Assembly (NCBI GenBank): GCA_002007465.1
Contig: LNAC01000375.1
Location: 846,831 to 910,830, forward strand
From: Ailurus styani
Taxonomy: Eukaryota > Chordata > Mammalia > Carnivora > Ailuridae
DNA length: 64,000 nucleotides
Direction of reading: 5' to 3'
Of this stretch, positions 11,080 to 23,559 are shown piece by piece. The translations under genes and the position numbers were made by a program. The stretch's first letter is position 1. The number at the start of each line of letters is the position of its first letter. The notes beneath the pieces were generated by a model that saw nothing but the letters and a program-made list of their open reading frames with translations, ran no database searches and was not told where the DNA came from.

Positions 11080-12300
11080 GCTATAGACTAGGAACATGTA
11101 TTTAGGATGTTATATTAGCAAGAGAGTAATTTTGTGTAGTTTTGGAGCATTTGGAGTTTTGGAACATGTTGGAGCATTTATTTTAGGCCTTAGTAGTTTC
11201 TTTAACCAATAGAAACATTATTTGATGATTAGGGTGATTTTTGTAAGTGATATAATTAGCTAAGCCATTTAGCTGTGATCTGTAAGGAAACTGATGTCAG
11301 CACTAAGAAGACTAAAGATCCTTTTTATGCAGAAATAACACAGTTGGCAAAACTGTTACGGCGATAACTTGGAAAACAGTCCACAGACTTAATATGACCA
11401 TAGCTCTGTGGGAAGTTTTTGGAAAAAAATGGAATGATATTGTTGGCAGTTATTTTCCGCTTTTACTATAGTGCTAAACAAGAGAGGTGAGCTCTGGCAC
11501 AGAGAAAAATTGAGTTTTCAGGCAGAAATGTAAGAGAATAAATAATGTCCAGAAATGTGTGGCTTAGCCATGTTGGAAAACCCAGCTGCTTCTTGGTTTC
11601 AAAATCTAGTAAATGAGGGGAAAAAGTTCTAATGATAAATGCCCATTAAGTTTTCCACTAAACAAGTTCACTTAGCCTTATAACAAAGTACAAATTAAGG
11701 GTCTTTCCTTCACACCCATGCCTATAATTTCAAATAACTTCGCATTGAAAGAGAATTTGAAGAAGTTGAGAAATAAAGACAAGACCTATGTCTAGGGGCG
11801 AAAAAAAATCTCTGAGTAGATTACTGGAACTCAGACATTTCTAGAAGCAAACAGGTCAGAAGCCTACTTATGTTTTTAAGGGTGTGGGAAGAGACTGTTT
11901 TACCAAGAATAGAAAAAGTCTAATGTAAGAGTAGCTTTGTCCATTTCTTTTGCCCACAAACTTTCAATAACAGAATGTAAACTACAAAAGCTGTACAGAC
12001 CCCAGTGAGAACATGATAAGCAAGGTAGGACTTCACAAAAAGGAGGAAACATACTTACATCTACACATAAGACATTGAAGAGACTTGACAAGGCGACTTC
12101 TCCCAAACAGTAGAATATAAGTCTAATTAAGGAACTTTCCAAACCTACAGGAAAGGAAGTTTTTACAAAGGTTATCCAGCAGGATTTCATGATTGTTACC
12201 AACCAGAGATTGCTATATGTGATTTCCTATCTCTACTCTTCTGAAAGAGAGTGTTTATAGTGATCATTTTCTCCTTTTTCACCATTATATAGTAGATGAT
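11080..12300 (+). other. possible MaLR/ERVL internal sequence; otherwise unassigned
   Basis: The stretch about 11500-11900 (GTTTTCAGGCAGAAATG, AGACATTTCTAGAAGCAAACAGG, GTGTGGGAAGAGACTG) resembles MaLR internal sequence from memory. No coding frame is intact. I cannot place it with confidence; a repeat-library search would decide. Confidence 0.3.
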
Positions 12301-12529
12301 TAGGGAAAATAACTTTTTTTTTAGTTTATAACTTGACAATACATAATGAAATATATAAACAGTGACCCAATATAGAGGACTTCAGAATTGCTGGCTATTT
12401 GGGGATTTTGAGGTGAATATGATGGGATTTATGGAACAGTAATTAAGGCCTAATATATGTATTGCATTTCTCTTTTTGGACACACATCTCTATGACTTTG
12501 GAAGTTAGTAAGAAAAGTAGGTTATCTTA

Positions 12530-12720
12530 GGGGTGCCTGGGTAGCTCAGTCAGTTAAGCATCTGACTTTTGATTTCGGCTGGGGTAGTGATCAGGGTTGT
12601 GAGATTGAGCTCCATATCAGGCTCTGCACTGGGCATGGAGCCTGCTTAAGATTTTCTCTCTTCCGCCCCCTCTGCCCTTCCTGCCATACACTCATGCTCT
12701 CTCTCTCTCAAAAAAAAAGG
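12530..12720 (+). mobile_element. SINEC, older diverged copy
   Basis: The head GGGTGCCTGGGTAGCTCAGTCAG and TTAAGCATCTGACTTT are of the broader caniform type. The body is diverged (GGCTGGGGTAGTGATCAGGG) and the tail is CTCTCTCTCTCAAAAAAAAA without AATAAAATCTTT. It is probably an older subfamily. Confidence 0.88.
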
Positions 12721-12739
12721 GAGGGGGAAGTATTTTACT

Positions 12740-13015
12740 TTAGCCAATGAAATGCTGGCAGAAGTTATGTGAGTTCCATGTTCTCCTCCTCTTGCCATGG
12801 TAATTAAGGAACTATATGACATGATGGTGATTCTATCCACCTGGCTCTCTGAATGACCACTATATTTAGAGTCCCTCTGCTGGACTATGTCGGAATGTAG
12901 TGTGACTGAAAAATATAAATGGCTTTAAGCCACTGAGACATTGCCTTTGTTAGTGAGTGAGCATAACCTGGATTATTCTGACTGATTCTGACTGAATCCT
13001 TTGAGGATAAAGTAA
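12740..13015 (+). mobile_element. decayed LTR-like interspersed repeat, tentative
   Basis: Blocks such as TTTAGCCAATGAAATGCTGGC, CTTGCCATGGTAATTAAGG and TTTAAGCCACTGAGACATTG resemble an ancient mammalian LTR-type repeat. The class is uncertain. Confidence 0.35.
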
Positions 13016-13224
13016 CTGTAATCTGTACTGGAAATAAAGTGGCCAGAAAGCCAAACAAGCAAACCAGCAAAGAAATTGAATAGCTGCTTGTGTGATTCTT
13101 TCTCTCCTTTTCATGGGCATATAGTTGGATTGAAATTTCCAGTTTCCTTTGTACTTAGATATGGTCATATAACTTAATTCTAGCCATTGGACTATGAGCC
13201 TATGTGAATGTCTCACTTAGAGCA

Positions 13225-13430
13225 TGACTTACTATTTTACTTTTTAGTACCTGAAAACAGCAAATGTTTATTATGTCACAGTTTCTGTGGTTCAGACACC
13301 CTGGTACATTTTAGCTGGGTCCTTTGGCTCATGTCTCTTACAAGGTGCAGTCATGTCAAAATTTGATGACAGAAGATATACTTCCCTGGCAATCACTGAT
13401 TTAGTTCTGTTTCTACCATGTTTCTATTTC
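13225..13430 (-). mobile_element. decayed MaLR/LTR-like fragment, tentative
   Basis: ACCTGAAAACAGCAAATG...TCACAGTTTCTGTGG...TTAGCTGGGTCCTTTGGCTC resembles the antisense end of an old LTR-type repeat. This is by resemblance only. Confidence 0.35.
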
Positions 13431-13434
13431 CAGA

Positions 13435-13655
13435 ACTCATAAATGGAATCATAAAGTACATAGCATTCTAAGACTTACTTTTTTCACTTAACTATAGTTA
13501 TTTAAGATTCACATGACTTGATAGTGCATTCTTTTTCACTGGTGAATAGTAGTCCACTGTATGGATGTACTACAATTTGTTTCTCCATTCATCTTTAAAA
13601 AGGCATAATGAATATTCCCACTTTTTGGTGAGTATGAATAGAATTCCTATGAACA
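13435..13655 (-). mobile_element. L1 3' end fragment, antisense
   Basis: ACTATGGTAGTCC-like text (AATAGTAGTCCACTGTATGGATGTAC... CTCCATTCATC) is the reverse of the L1 3' region that encodes the last ORF2 residues. It abuts a sense L1 starting near 13656, but it covers a segment also present in that sense copy, so the two are probably separate insertions. Confidence 0.65.
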
Positions 13656-14435
13656 ATCATAAATGGTGCTGGGAAAACTGGACAGCTACATGTAAAAGAA
13701 TGAAACTAGATTGCTTTCTAATACCATACCCCAAAATAAACTCAAAATTGATTAAAGACATAAATATGAGACCTGACACTAGACAAATCCTAGAAGAGAG
13801 CACAGGAAGTAATTTCTTTGACATCAGCCTTAGTAACATTTTTCAAAATATGTCTCCAAAGGCAAGGCAAACAAAAGCAAAAATAAACTATTGGGGCTAC
13901 ATCAAAATAAAAAGCTTTTGCACAGCAAAAGAAACCATCCACAAAACAAAAGGACAACCTACTGAATGAGTAGATATTTGTAAATGATATATCTAATAAG
14001 GGATTAATATCTAAAATTAACATAAAGAACTTATATAACTCAATACCCCAAAACAAAATAATCCAATTAAAAATGAGCATAAGAAATGAATAGACATTTT
14101 TCCAAAGAAGACATACAGATGGCTAACAGACACATGAAAAGATGCTCAACTACACTGATCATCAGGGAAATACAAATCAAAACTACAATGAGATATCTAT
14201 CACCTTACATTGGTTAAAATGGCTAAAATGAAATGACAAGAAATAACAAGTATTGGCAAGGATGTGAAGAAAAACGATAACTGTGCACTGTTTGTGGGAA
14301 TGTAGTAAATTGGTATAGGCACTGTGGAAAACAGTATGAAAATTCTTCAGAAATCTTAAAAATAGAAATGCCATAATCTAATAATTCCACTACTGGGCAT
14401 TTGCCCAAAGAAAACAAAACCGCTGATTTGAAAAG

Positions 14436-14503
14436 ATATATACATATACGTATATATATATGTATATATATATACACACATATGTATATACATATATACA
14501 CTT
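14436..14503. repeat. (TA)n/(CA)n compound microsatellite
   Basis: Alternating TATATA, TACATA and CACACA units are read directly; it lies inside the sense L1. Confidence 0.85.
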
Positions 14504-14694
14504 TGATGCTTACTGCAGTATTATTGACAATAGCCAAGACATGGAAGCAACCTAAGTGGCCATTAATAACAGATGAACAGATAGGGAAAAGTGGTATACC
14601 TAGATGGATGGACCTAGAGGGTATTATGCTAGTGAAATAAGTCAGACTGAGAAAGAAAAATACCATATAATTCTACTCATAAGTGGAATCTAAA

Positions 14695-14718
14695 ACACAC
14701 ACACACACACACACACAC
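14695..14718. repeat. (AC)n microsatellite
   Basis: About twelve AC units in the L1 3' UTR. Confidence 0.9.
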
Positions 14719-15054
14719 CTAAATGAGTAAACAAAGAGCAGACTCAGACCTATAAATACAAAGACCAAACTGGTTGCCAGGGGAGAGGGTGGTGAGGGGT
14801 TGGGTAAATGTGTGAAGGAAAGTGGGAGATACAGCCTTCCAGTTATGCAATGATTAAGTCACAGGAATAAAAGATACAGCATAAAGAATGTAGCAAATGA
14901 TATTGTAAGAGTGGTGTTAACAGGACAGATGGTAGGTATACTTATGAATATAACATAATGTGTAAACTTGTGAAATCACTAGTTCTACACCTGAAACTTA
15001 TGTAACATATTATGTCATCCATATTCAAATAAAACAAACAAAAAAAAGAAAACT

Positions 15055-16903
15055 TATGCCCACACAAAGTCCACACACCTGCACATGAATGTTCACAGGA
15101 GTTGTAGTCATATTGTCCACGTTTGATCATGATAATACTTTTTCTGCCAGCTAGCTCTATGCGCAGCAGTACAGAGAACTTTGAAGTCATTTATTGGATG
15201 GAGTAGCCAGAGATGCATTAATTCTGCATATCTTGGACAAAGCCTCCTACCAATTAGCAAGACTGTGGGATCTTGGTGGAATTTATTGCGTGCTTTTTTG
15301 TGTGTGTGTGGAGTTATTTTTATAGCAGCTGGCATTACTTTGTTTACTCCCTTTCTTCCCTCTTCATCCTATGTACGCACCATGAAGAATAAAATCCTAA
15401 TTGGTATGATGAATTTTAAAATGATATAGAGAAGGCTTTAAATTGATAAAATACTGGCCCCTTTGGGAAGTTAATATTTTTGAAGAGAGGTAATCCCTCC
15501 CCTTAAACAGTAGTGGAAAAGCAAAGGGGACACCTAATAAATTCATGCTTTCCCTTTCCAAAACCAAATAATTAAGGTACAATACAATTACATGATTCAG
15601 AAGAAGCAAAAAAGGAGAAATATACATATTATTTCCTTGCTTATCTTATGTACTTATATGTGACTGGCATGATATGATTCCTTAAGCGAATGCTGTAATG
15701 AGGTTGTAGTACAGTCTGTTGGGATTATCCCTCATTAGAAGGCTTGGGGTCCACTAACTGTAGTCTCTTATTAAGACATTCCATTCTAATTCCTAGCTGC
15801 CCTCAGATAAAAATGGTTCTTTTGCAAGTCCTGTGGCCACTTACCTCCTTTCTTTCATATGCTTTATCTTTTGTACCCTGCTGTGTTGTCACAGGAAAAC
15901 TCAAAGCCCCCAGTCTCACAGGACAACTCTTGTACTACCCACACTTCTTCAACTTGTATACACATGTAGACTGCCCATTCCATACCTTTCATAAACTATG
16001 AGCTTGAAGATGGGTGCATTTTCTTCTGTATTTGGATATGCTGGAATATCATTTGTATAAACCCTTTCCCACTTCTGTACCACAAGGAATGGTTATAAGC
16101 ATGGTGACTGAGCTGCTAGTCACTCAAGGATTTAGATGTTAATTTCCCCTTCTATCCAATATACTCTAACTTCTAAAAGATTTTCTTGAATTCTCCTTAG
16201 CTTGGTTTGATGGTTGAAACTACTCAATGATCTGTCCTTCCTCCCAAAATGAAAGAAGTAAATGACTACTCAAGCACTGAGCTCCCTCAGAGGATTTCCT
16301 ACCTTTGCATCTTATCTTTCCCATTATTTATATGGGAAGAAGCCTGAAACACCGAATCTGCTGAAATGAGAAAACTAAGGTAATGAGGGTCTAGTGCAGG
16401 GTGGTGACATTCTGGAGTTGGTCAATCCTGAATGTAGTATATATAGTGGCTTTTATTCTCAATTGTCATTTTTAGTCTTTGGGGTTAAATGGGAAATACT
16501 TGGCTTGGCACCAAACCCAATCATGTTATACTATTATTATTACCATAGTTTTGTATGGTTACTGACAGGACTAATTCCGAGACAAGCGGAATCTGGGGGA
16601 ATTATAATCTGGGGGCATTTGTCAGAAGTAATTAATTTCATTGCTAATGTCAGATCTCTGTACTTGCCATCTGACTATTAATTCTGACTTTGTTTTGCCT
16701 TATTATTTCTCAACTTAGTAAATATATATTTAAAAAATTTTTTGCACCTTGTTTCTTCCTTCTTGACTTCTGCTTTCTATGTATTCCCTTCTCGATAATG
16801 TTTTCATTGATTTCAGACTGCCAATGAATTAACACATAAATTTTACATTTGTCCTTCCTGCAGTTAAATGTCTACCTTTTATACCATGTAAACCCTCTAA
16901 TTT
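15055..16903. other. unassigned sequence, no gene seen
   Basis: Short open frames on both strands (up to 95 codons, 16394-16681 +) carry no recognisable domain. No SINE or L1 is visible here. Ordinary non-coding sequence is the simplest reading. Confidence 0.4.
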
Positions 16904-17116
16904 GGGGTGCCTGGGTGGCTCAGTGGGTTAATGGCTCTGCCTTCGGCTCAGGTCATGATCTCAGGGTCCTGGGATCGAGGCCCGCATCGGGCGCTCTGTT
17001 AGACAGGGAGCCTGCTTCTTCCTCTCTCTTTGCCTGCCTCTCTGCCTGCTTGTAATCTCTCTCTCTGTCAAATAAATAAATTTTAAAAAATCTAAAAAAT
17101 AAAAAGATAAAAAAAT
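16904..17116 (+). mobile_element. SINEC with 16-base target-site duplication
   Basis: The head GGTGCCTGGGTGGCTCAGTG and the GGTCATGATCTCAGGGTCC block are followed by a CT-rich middle and AAATAAATAAATTTTAAAAAATC. The flanking duplication AACCCTCTAATTTGGG occurs at about 16891-16906 and 17118-17133. Confidence 0.95.
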
Positions 17117-17524
17117 AAACCCTCTAATTTGGGCACACAAAACAAAATGTAACAAAAATAATTGAACTTATAGAATAAGCATCACTGACAACATATGTTC
17201 TTGCATTTGTTCTGATGCTGCCTGCTGTCCTCATAATTAATTGCCTTGTAAGCCTTTAAGGTCCCTGTATCACAGGATACATAAGAAAGAACAATCATGT
17301 CTTCACTTTGCATTGCTATGGGAAGATTCTTAAGTACATGGGCACGTCCAACATTACAGAGTAGTATAATCACTTACCGATATGAATTGGGTTTAGGAAA
17401 ACATGCTTTATATCCAATCTTATGATGAAGAAAATAGAACACAATTTCCACTTACTATTCTTCCAGGAATAATGAAATTTAGTAGCCATCAATACATAAC
17501 ACACTATAAAGAAAAAGAAACTTC

Positions 17525-17733
17525 GGGCGCCTGGGTGGCTCAGTGGGTTAAAGCCTCTGCTTTCGGCTCAGGTCATGATCTCACCGTCCTGGCATCGAGG
17601 CCCGCATTGGGCTCTCTGCTCAGCAGGGAGCCTGCTCCCTCCTCTCCGTGTCTCTCTGCCTGCCTCTCTGCCTACTTGTAATCTCTCTCTTTGTGTCAAG
17701 TAAATAAATAAAATCTTTAAAAAAAAAAGAAAG
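17525..17733 (+). mobile_element. SINEC with target-site duplication
   Basis: GGGCGCCTGGGTGGCTCAGTG through AAATAAATAAAATCTTT and A's. The flanking duplication AAAGAAAAAGAAACTTC occurs at about 17508-17524 and 17734-17750. Few changes from consensus suggest a young copy. Confidence 0.95.
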
Positions 17734-17847
17734 AAAGAAAAAGAAACTTCAAGAAGAAATTTAGAGAACAGTATGGTGAAACTGCTTAAACAATTCTCAC
17801 TGTAGATTTATCACTTCAAAACAAATCAGTTATTCACTTTCAAAACA

Positions 17848-18260
17848 TGTTATGGACTGAATATTTTCAGCCTCCTCAAATTCTTATGTTGAAGCTCTAA
17901 ACTCCAGTATGGCTGTATTTGGAGACGGGGCCTCTAAAGAAGTAATTAAGGTTAAATGAGTCATAAGAGTGGGGCCCTGCTCTAATATGATAACTATCCT
18001 CATAAAAAGACACATCAGAGAGCTCACTCTGTGTGTGTCCTGTGTGTGTGCACACGCACCTAGGAAAGGCAATGTGAGGACACAGGGAGAAGGTGACCAT
18101 CTGCAAGCCAGGAAGAGAGTTCTCACAGGAAACCCAAAACCAAATCAGTTAGAACTTTGATCTGAGACCTCTAACCTGAAGACCTGGGAGAATATAAATG
18201 ACATATAAGCCACCCAGTCTATGGTACTTTGTTATGGCAGCCTGAGCAGACCAATACAAC
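17848..18260 (+). mobile_element. MaLR solo LTR (MST/MLT1-type), sense
   Basis: It begins TGTTATGGACTGAATATTTTC and runs through GATAACTATCCTCATAAAAAGAC, GCAAGCCAGGAAGAGAG and GCCACCCAGTCTATGG to CAGCCTGAGCAGACCAATACA. This is the recognised start, middle and end of a MaLR LTR, with no internal region attached. A five-base duplication was not evident. Confidence 0.88.
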
Positions 18261-19120
18261 ACTCTCTCACACATATATTACCTTTAGCACATGTTATTTT
18301 ATTTCTTCAAATTGAACATCAAAAGAAAAAAGAATTAAGCATTTTAAACACTCATAATGTATATTATTATATGAAAATGTCTTGTGTTTTCACAATACCG
18401 TATGTGTTTTCATCTTTATTTCTGATATAAAATGATATCAATTCTATATTTTAAAAATGTATATGGAAAATGCCAAATAAAAGATTCATTTAGGTGTATT
18501 TGTATATACATGTGTATAACAGGTAAAAGTTATTATGTTACATCTTAACAATGTAGGCTATTTTTTATTCTATAAAACTGGCTCTGTATTGCCATTTGCA
18601 AACTTCAGAAGAGAATTTATAATAGCTATTTCCGTAGCTTCTTTCCTGAGGCTATGTAACATGGAAACATAGGAAAGGGTCAAGAAGTGAAGCCTCTGGT
18701 CACTAACTGACATTGGTTGTTTCATGCTGGATCTCTGACATCTGCTAAATATGGCTATTAAGGCCTGTCCTGGCCCATTTCAGGCAATGAGAACGTGGTA
18801 TAAGACAGAGAGCTATCATCAGTCCTGTCTATATGTCTATCCCCAAAGAATGATAAGAAGTCTGGCACCAATTAGGAATTTCATAAATACTTGTGTGACG
18901 AGTGAGTGAATATTTTTAACTGTTCCTTTTCCTATCCTCACCCCAACTTACCTCTTTTACTTCCTATACCATTTAAAATATTCTCACTATAAAGCAATTT
19001 CAGAGCTACTTTCAAATATGGTCTCTTTTTCAACCATATCCCAGTCCAGTCAGAGTCCAGTCAGGCATCAATTCCACAGTGTATATTGCTCAAGTATATA
19101 TTCCTGTTAAATCCTAATTT
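18261..19120. other. unassigned sequence; possible MIR/L2 remnant near 18850-18915
   Basis: TCTGGCACCAATTAGGAATT...ATAAATACTTGTG...GAGTGAGTGAAT resembles a degraded MIR or L2 tail. The rest shows nothing recognisable. Confidence 0.35.
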
Positions 19121-19318
19121 GGGGGCACCTGGGTGGCTCAGTAGGTTAAGTATCTGACTTTGGCTCAGGTAATGATCTGAGGGTCCCGGGATCGAGCCCT
19201 GCATTGGGCTCCCTGACCAGCTGGGAGCCTGCTTCTCCCTCTCCCTCTGCCTGCCACTCCCCCTACTTGTGCTCTCTCCCTCTGGCTCTCTGTCAAATAA
19301 ACAAATACAACCTTTAAA
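19121..19318 (+). mobile_element. SINEC
   Basis: GGGGGCACCTGGGTGGCTCAGTAGG through GTCAAATAAACAAATACAACC. The short flanking duplication AAATCCTAA occurs at both ends. The head variant AAGTATCTGACTTTGG marks an older subfamily. Confidence 0.94.
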
Positions 19319-19319
19319 A

Positions 19320-22020
19320 AAAAATCCTAACTTAGATCTCATTATTTCACAACTCATTTGTGGTAATATTTTTCTCTATTAATTCATTTATCCCCAAATT
19401 CCATTTACCAATGTTTATCTGACCCCAATTTGATAGTTACTTAGGAAAAGAAAAATATTTTCTTTTGAATTCTCAATAGCTCTCTATTCTTTATACAAAA
19501 AATGTTCATAATCCTTAATAAATCACATCCTATGAGTAAGGACATGCACAGCTATCTACCAGACACAGACAATACCTATGAAGCTATGTTGCAGTCCCTC
19601 CTTTCTTAGAAAAAATAACAGACTCTGTAATCCTTACTTTATAGAAAAACAAACAGAATTACTCAAGGTTGCAAAATGAGTTAAACCTGCAATGTAAATG
19701 CAATTCTGTGACCAAATAGCCTGCTTAGTTTTTCCTCTATAATACAAGGACCAACATGAGAATATAAAATAACCATAAATATGGAGAATGATTTTCAACC
19801 AAAAAAGCTGAACTTCACTTAACAAATTACAGGTCTTGAAGTTAAAACATTTAAAATCTAAAATTTTGAAAATTTAATGTATCCACTTCGAGTATGTTAG
19901 TATTAGTATCCATTTGGCATGGCAGTTACTTTTTAAAAATTTTTTTTAATTAAAAAAATTTAAATATTTACAAAGTTTGACATGTTCTCCCTTAGTGAAG
20001 ATATTTTTTAGGTCATTTTGGAATAAATTTCTTGAAGTTTATTTTAAGTGGTTTTGACCTTCAAAAGTTATGAAACCCAATTGTATGAAGTAAATATATG
20101 TATTATATACTATTGAATGTGCTGTTGTTTATTCTTAGGGATGACAGCACCTACTTATTCACTGGAATTTAACTAAAAAGAAAATATATGACTGATTATT
20201 CCTAAATAAATGTCATGGAGTCTGGATATTGATGCCATGGTCTACAAAATGTGACAGTGAGTCAGTATGTAAGGGATAATTCCACATTGTTTGAGGACTA
20301 AGAAAGAAACTCCATATATATCTATTTAAACAAGTCAAGGTGATACATGACAACATGCAATGCCAATGTATTTATGTAGCTACAGAGAAATACAAACATA
20401 TAGAAAACATATTCAAAACTTGTTAATGCTTACAAGTACATACTTAAACACAAAGACATATTCCTGTTCCTAATGTGTCACAGTATCCAAAGAAATGTCT
20501 GTTGCACTATAAATGACTGCTACCAACGTTAGAATAAACACAGCTCTATTGTTTGATAGGCAAATTACCCATTATAATTTTCAACATTTATAATACTTTT
20601 GTAAAAAGTGTATATTAAAATATATGGTGTTCCAGGACATTCACATAGTTACTCTCCTTTAATTCAGCTCACAAATATATAATATACCATCAGTTTTTTT
20701 TCCCCAACTGAATTTTATATAATAAGGTATGTGCACAGAAGGGCAGGGTATGAGGCAGTTGGAGAAAATTCAAATAGTAATATACACATAACACTTAGGG
20801 AAAAAAAATTGAGAAACTAAATTCTATTAAATGCAAAGTGCTGAATTTGTGACAGTTACCTCATCCCAAGAACAAGAGACTAACAATTCAAATATGAATA
20901 AGCTTTATAGAAAGAGCTTATTGATTTAACAATGCAAGCAAACTATATACTCAAGTGCAATTGTGACTTGTAAGCTTAGATTTTGGTGGACAGGAATATG
21001 AGAAAAACGGGTAACTAAACCTCAAAGCAGCAAATATAAAGAAGATAGTTTCTTCTTTACTTACATTAGGGTCTTAAGGAAGGCAATATAAATAATGTTT
21101 TAAATCTGAGATGTGAAAATAAAGTAATTAATACAAAGAGAGAATACGTGTATGTGTGTTTATATAGATAGATATAGATATTTATGTATTCATTTATTTA
21201 ATCATTTACTTTTTCATTTACTTATTTTAACATTTTAACAAGTTAAAACTGTGACCTGAATTTTTAAACAAAATTATTAATACAGGTTTTCATGATTTCC
21301 TTTTGGAAACATAATACTGTATTTAGAAGCAATTATATACTATTTTTAAGTTATGATTCACTCATATTACAATAAAATGAAAATACCTTCTATATAAATA
21401 TTATTGAGGGCATACATCAGAATATTAGACATTAATCAGATCTACGATTTATCCATTTCATTACTGACAATGGCACCAACATATACAGTATAATCTAAAA
21501 ATGTATAATATTAGAGTTACCTTTTAAATTGCTTTGCTGAAAAAAAAGAATGCTTTGATGGGAATGGCAGATTAGATAATTCTGACCAGCTCTCTTACTA
21601 ATGATAGTCAGAAAAGCTGAATACTATATTTTAAAGATTCCCTTGAAGGTACTGGGAAGCTCATAAGTCTGGGTAGTGTTTAAGGACCAAGACCAAAGAG
21701 AAGACTGAAACCCAGTCATCTTCCCCTAACCCAAAAGAGTTAGACAGGAATCTAGAGATCCTGACTTGCTGTTACAACAATCTCTGTTTTCAGGCTTGAA
21801 AAAAGTGAAATTAACATGTAGAATATTATGCATTAACACATTTGGAAAGAGCAAGTAAGTGTCATTGAGAAAGAAAAATTAGTTATGCTGTAGCCCCTAC
21901 AAATGTCTCAGTCAAACTCATGAGAACCACTAAGTTGGCGTAGCATAATTTGTCCTGAGTTTGGGAGAAGTCTAGGACTTTGTGTGTCAGGTTGATCAGT
22001 CATTGAAGTAAGATGTTAGT
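19320..22020. other. about 2.7 kb of AT-rich sequence, no gene or clear repeat
   Basis: No SINE or L1 body is recognisable. Open frames are 63 codons or shorter. Nothing I can name. Confidence 0.45.
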
Positions 22021-23335
22021 TCCTTCCAAATTGATCTATAGAGCTATTGAAATTCCAATAAAAATTCTAGCAAGTTATTTTACAGATATCAATTAAATGA
22101 TTCCAAAGTTAGTATGGAGAGGTAAAGGACTCAGAATAGCCAACACAATATTGGAGAACAAGATTGGAGAACGGATGCTACCTGATGTTAAAACTTACTA
22201 TAAGGCTACAATAATTAAGGTTAATATCATCCTCAATGGGGAAAAACTGAGATATTTTCCTCTAAGGTCAGGAACGAGACAGGGATATCCACCCACACCA
22301 CTGTTATTTAACATAATACTAGAAATCATAGCCTCAGTAATCAGACAACAAAAAGCAAAAAGGCCTCCAAATCTACAAAAAGTCAAACTTCCACTATTTG
22401 CAGGTGACATGGTACTCTGTAGAAAACTTAAAAGACTCTACATGCAAAAAAGTAAATCTAGACACAGGCCCTTCACAAAAATTAACCTAAAATGTATCTT
22501 AACCTAAATTAGAAGGAAAATTGTAATATAAAATGCTTACAATATAATATAGAAGAAAACTTAGATAATCTAAGGTATGGTGATCCCTTTTTAGATACAT
22601 GACCAAAAACAAAACCCATGGAAAATATTAATAGACAATCGGGACTTCATTAAAATTAAAAATGGCTGCTCTTCAAAAGATAATATCAAAATAATTAGAA
22701 GACAAGCCACAGACTGAGAGGAAGTATTTGCAAAGAACCACATATGATAAGGGACTGTTATCCAAAATACACAAGGACTTTTCAATCTCAGCAGTAAGAT
22801 AACAAACACCCTGATTAAGAAGTGGACCAAATACCTGAACAGATACCTTACCAAAGAAGATACACAGATGACAAACAAGCATTTGAAAAGATGTTCCACA
22901 TCATATCTCATCAGTGAAATACTAATTAAAATAATGAGATCCTACTACAAACCTACTAGAATTGCCAAAATAAAGAACATTGACACCATCATAAACACTG
23001 GCAAACATGTGGAGCAACAGGAACTCTCATTCATTGCTGGAAGGGATGAAAAATCATATAGCCACTTTGGAAGACAGTTTTGTGGTACCTAACAAAACTG
23101 AATACATTCTTATTATATGATTCAGCAATTAAGCTCCTTGGTCTTAACCCAAATGAACTGAAAACATATGTCCACATAAAAATCTGCATACAGATGTTTA
23201 CAGCAGCTTTATTCATAACTGCCAAAACTTGGAAGCAACCAAGATGTACTTCAGTAGATGAATAAATAAACAGTGGTACATGGTGGTAGAATATTATTTA
23301 ACACTAAAAAAACCAATTTGATACATATAATTCAT
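22020..23335 (+). mobile_element. L1, sense, with non-collinear ORF2 blocks
   Basis: The plus-strand frame 22097-22507 (136 codons) joins two ORF2 pieces in the wrong order. First comes late ORF2 ([30 protein letters not shown]). From about 22220 comes earlier reverse-transcriptase sequence ([27 protein letters not shown]; the catalytic pair of the usual FADD is FAGD here). From about 22560 the C-terminal region and 3' UTR resume. It is broken and cannot encode an active protein. Confidence 0.8.
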
Positions 23336-23497
23336 ATGATTTCTTTATTAAGATCTTATTAGGACAGGATGATTAATATATTTTATTTTTTAAACTAATT
23401 TGTTTATTATTTCACCAGTAGGCAAATTAAATAAATCATAATATTGTACATTTGAAATGAGTGATTTATGAAATGTAAAAATATAAATTAATAAAGG

Positions 23498-23525
23498 TTT
23501 TTTTGTTTTGTTTTGTTTTGTTTTA
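23498..23525. repeat. (GTTTT)n simple repeat
   Basis: Five or so GTTTT units, directly at the junction between the sense L1 and the following antisense L1. Confidence 0.85.
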
Positions 23526-23559
23526 AGTCTCTTAGAATTCAGCAATGAAACTACCTGGT

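Larger units (their letters stand above)
13656..15050 (+). mobile_element. L1, sense, 5'-truncated: ORF2 C-terminus and 3' UTR
   Basis: It starts AAATGGTGCTGGGAAAACTGG. The frame 13565-13969 contains [16 protein letters not shown] and [15 protein letters not shown] motifs of the ORF2 C-terminal region. It continues through ACAGACACATGAAAAGATGC, TATTGACAATAGCCAAGACATGG and AATAAGTCAGACTGAG to the 3' UTR and an A-rich end near 15045. A G-rich segment (14780-14804) and AT and AC microsatellites lie within it. Frameshifts break the reading frame. Confidence 0.9.

Noticed and set aside
22097..22507. 136-codon frame as a possible active reverse transcriptase
   Set aside because: The catalytic pair is altered (FAGD), the blocks are out of order and the rest of ORF2 is broken.
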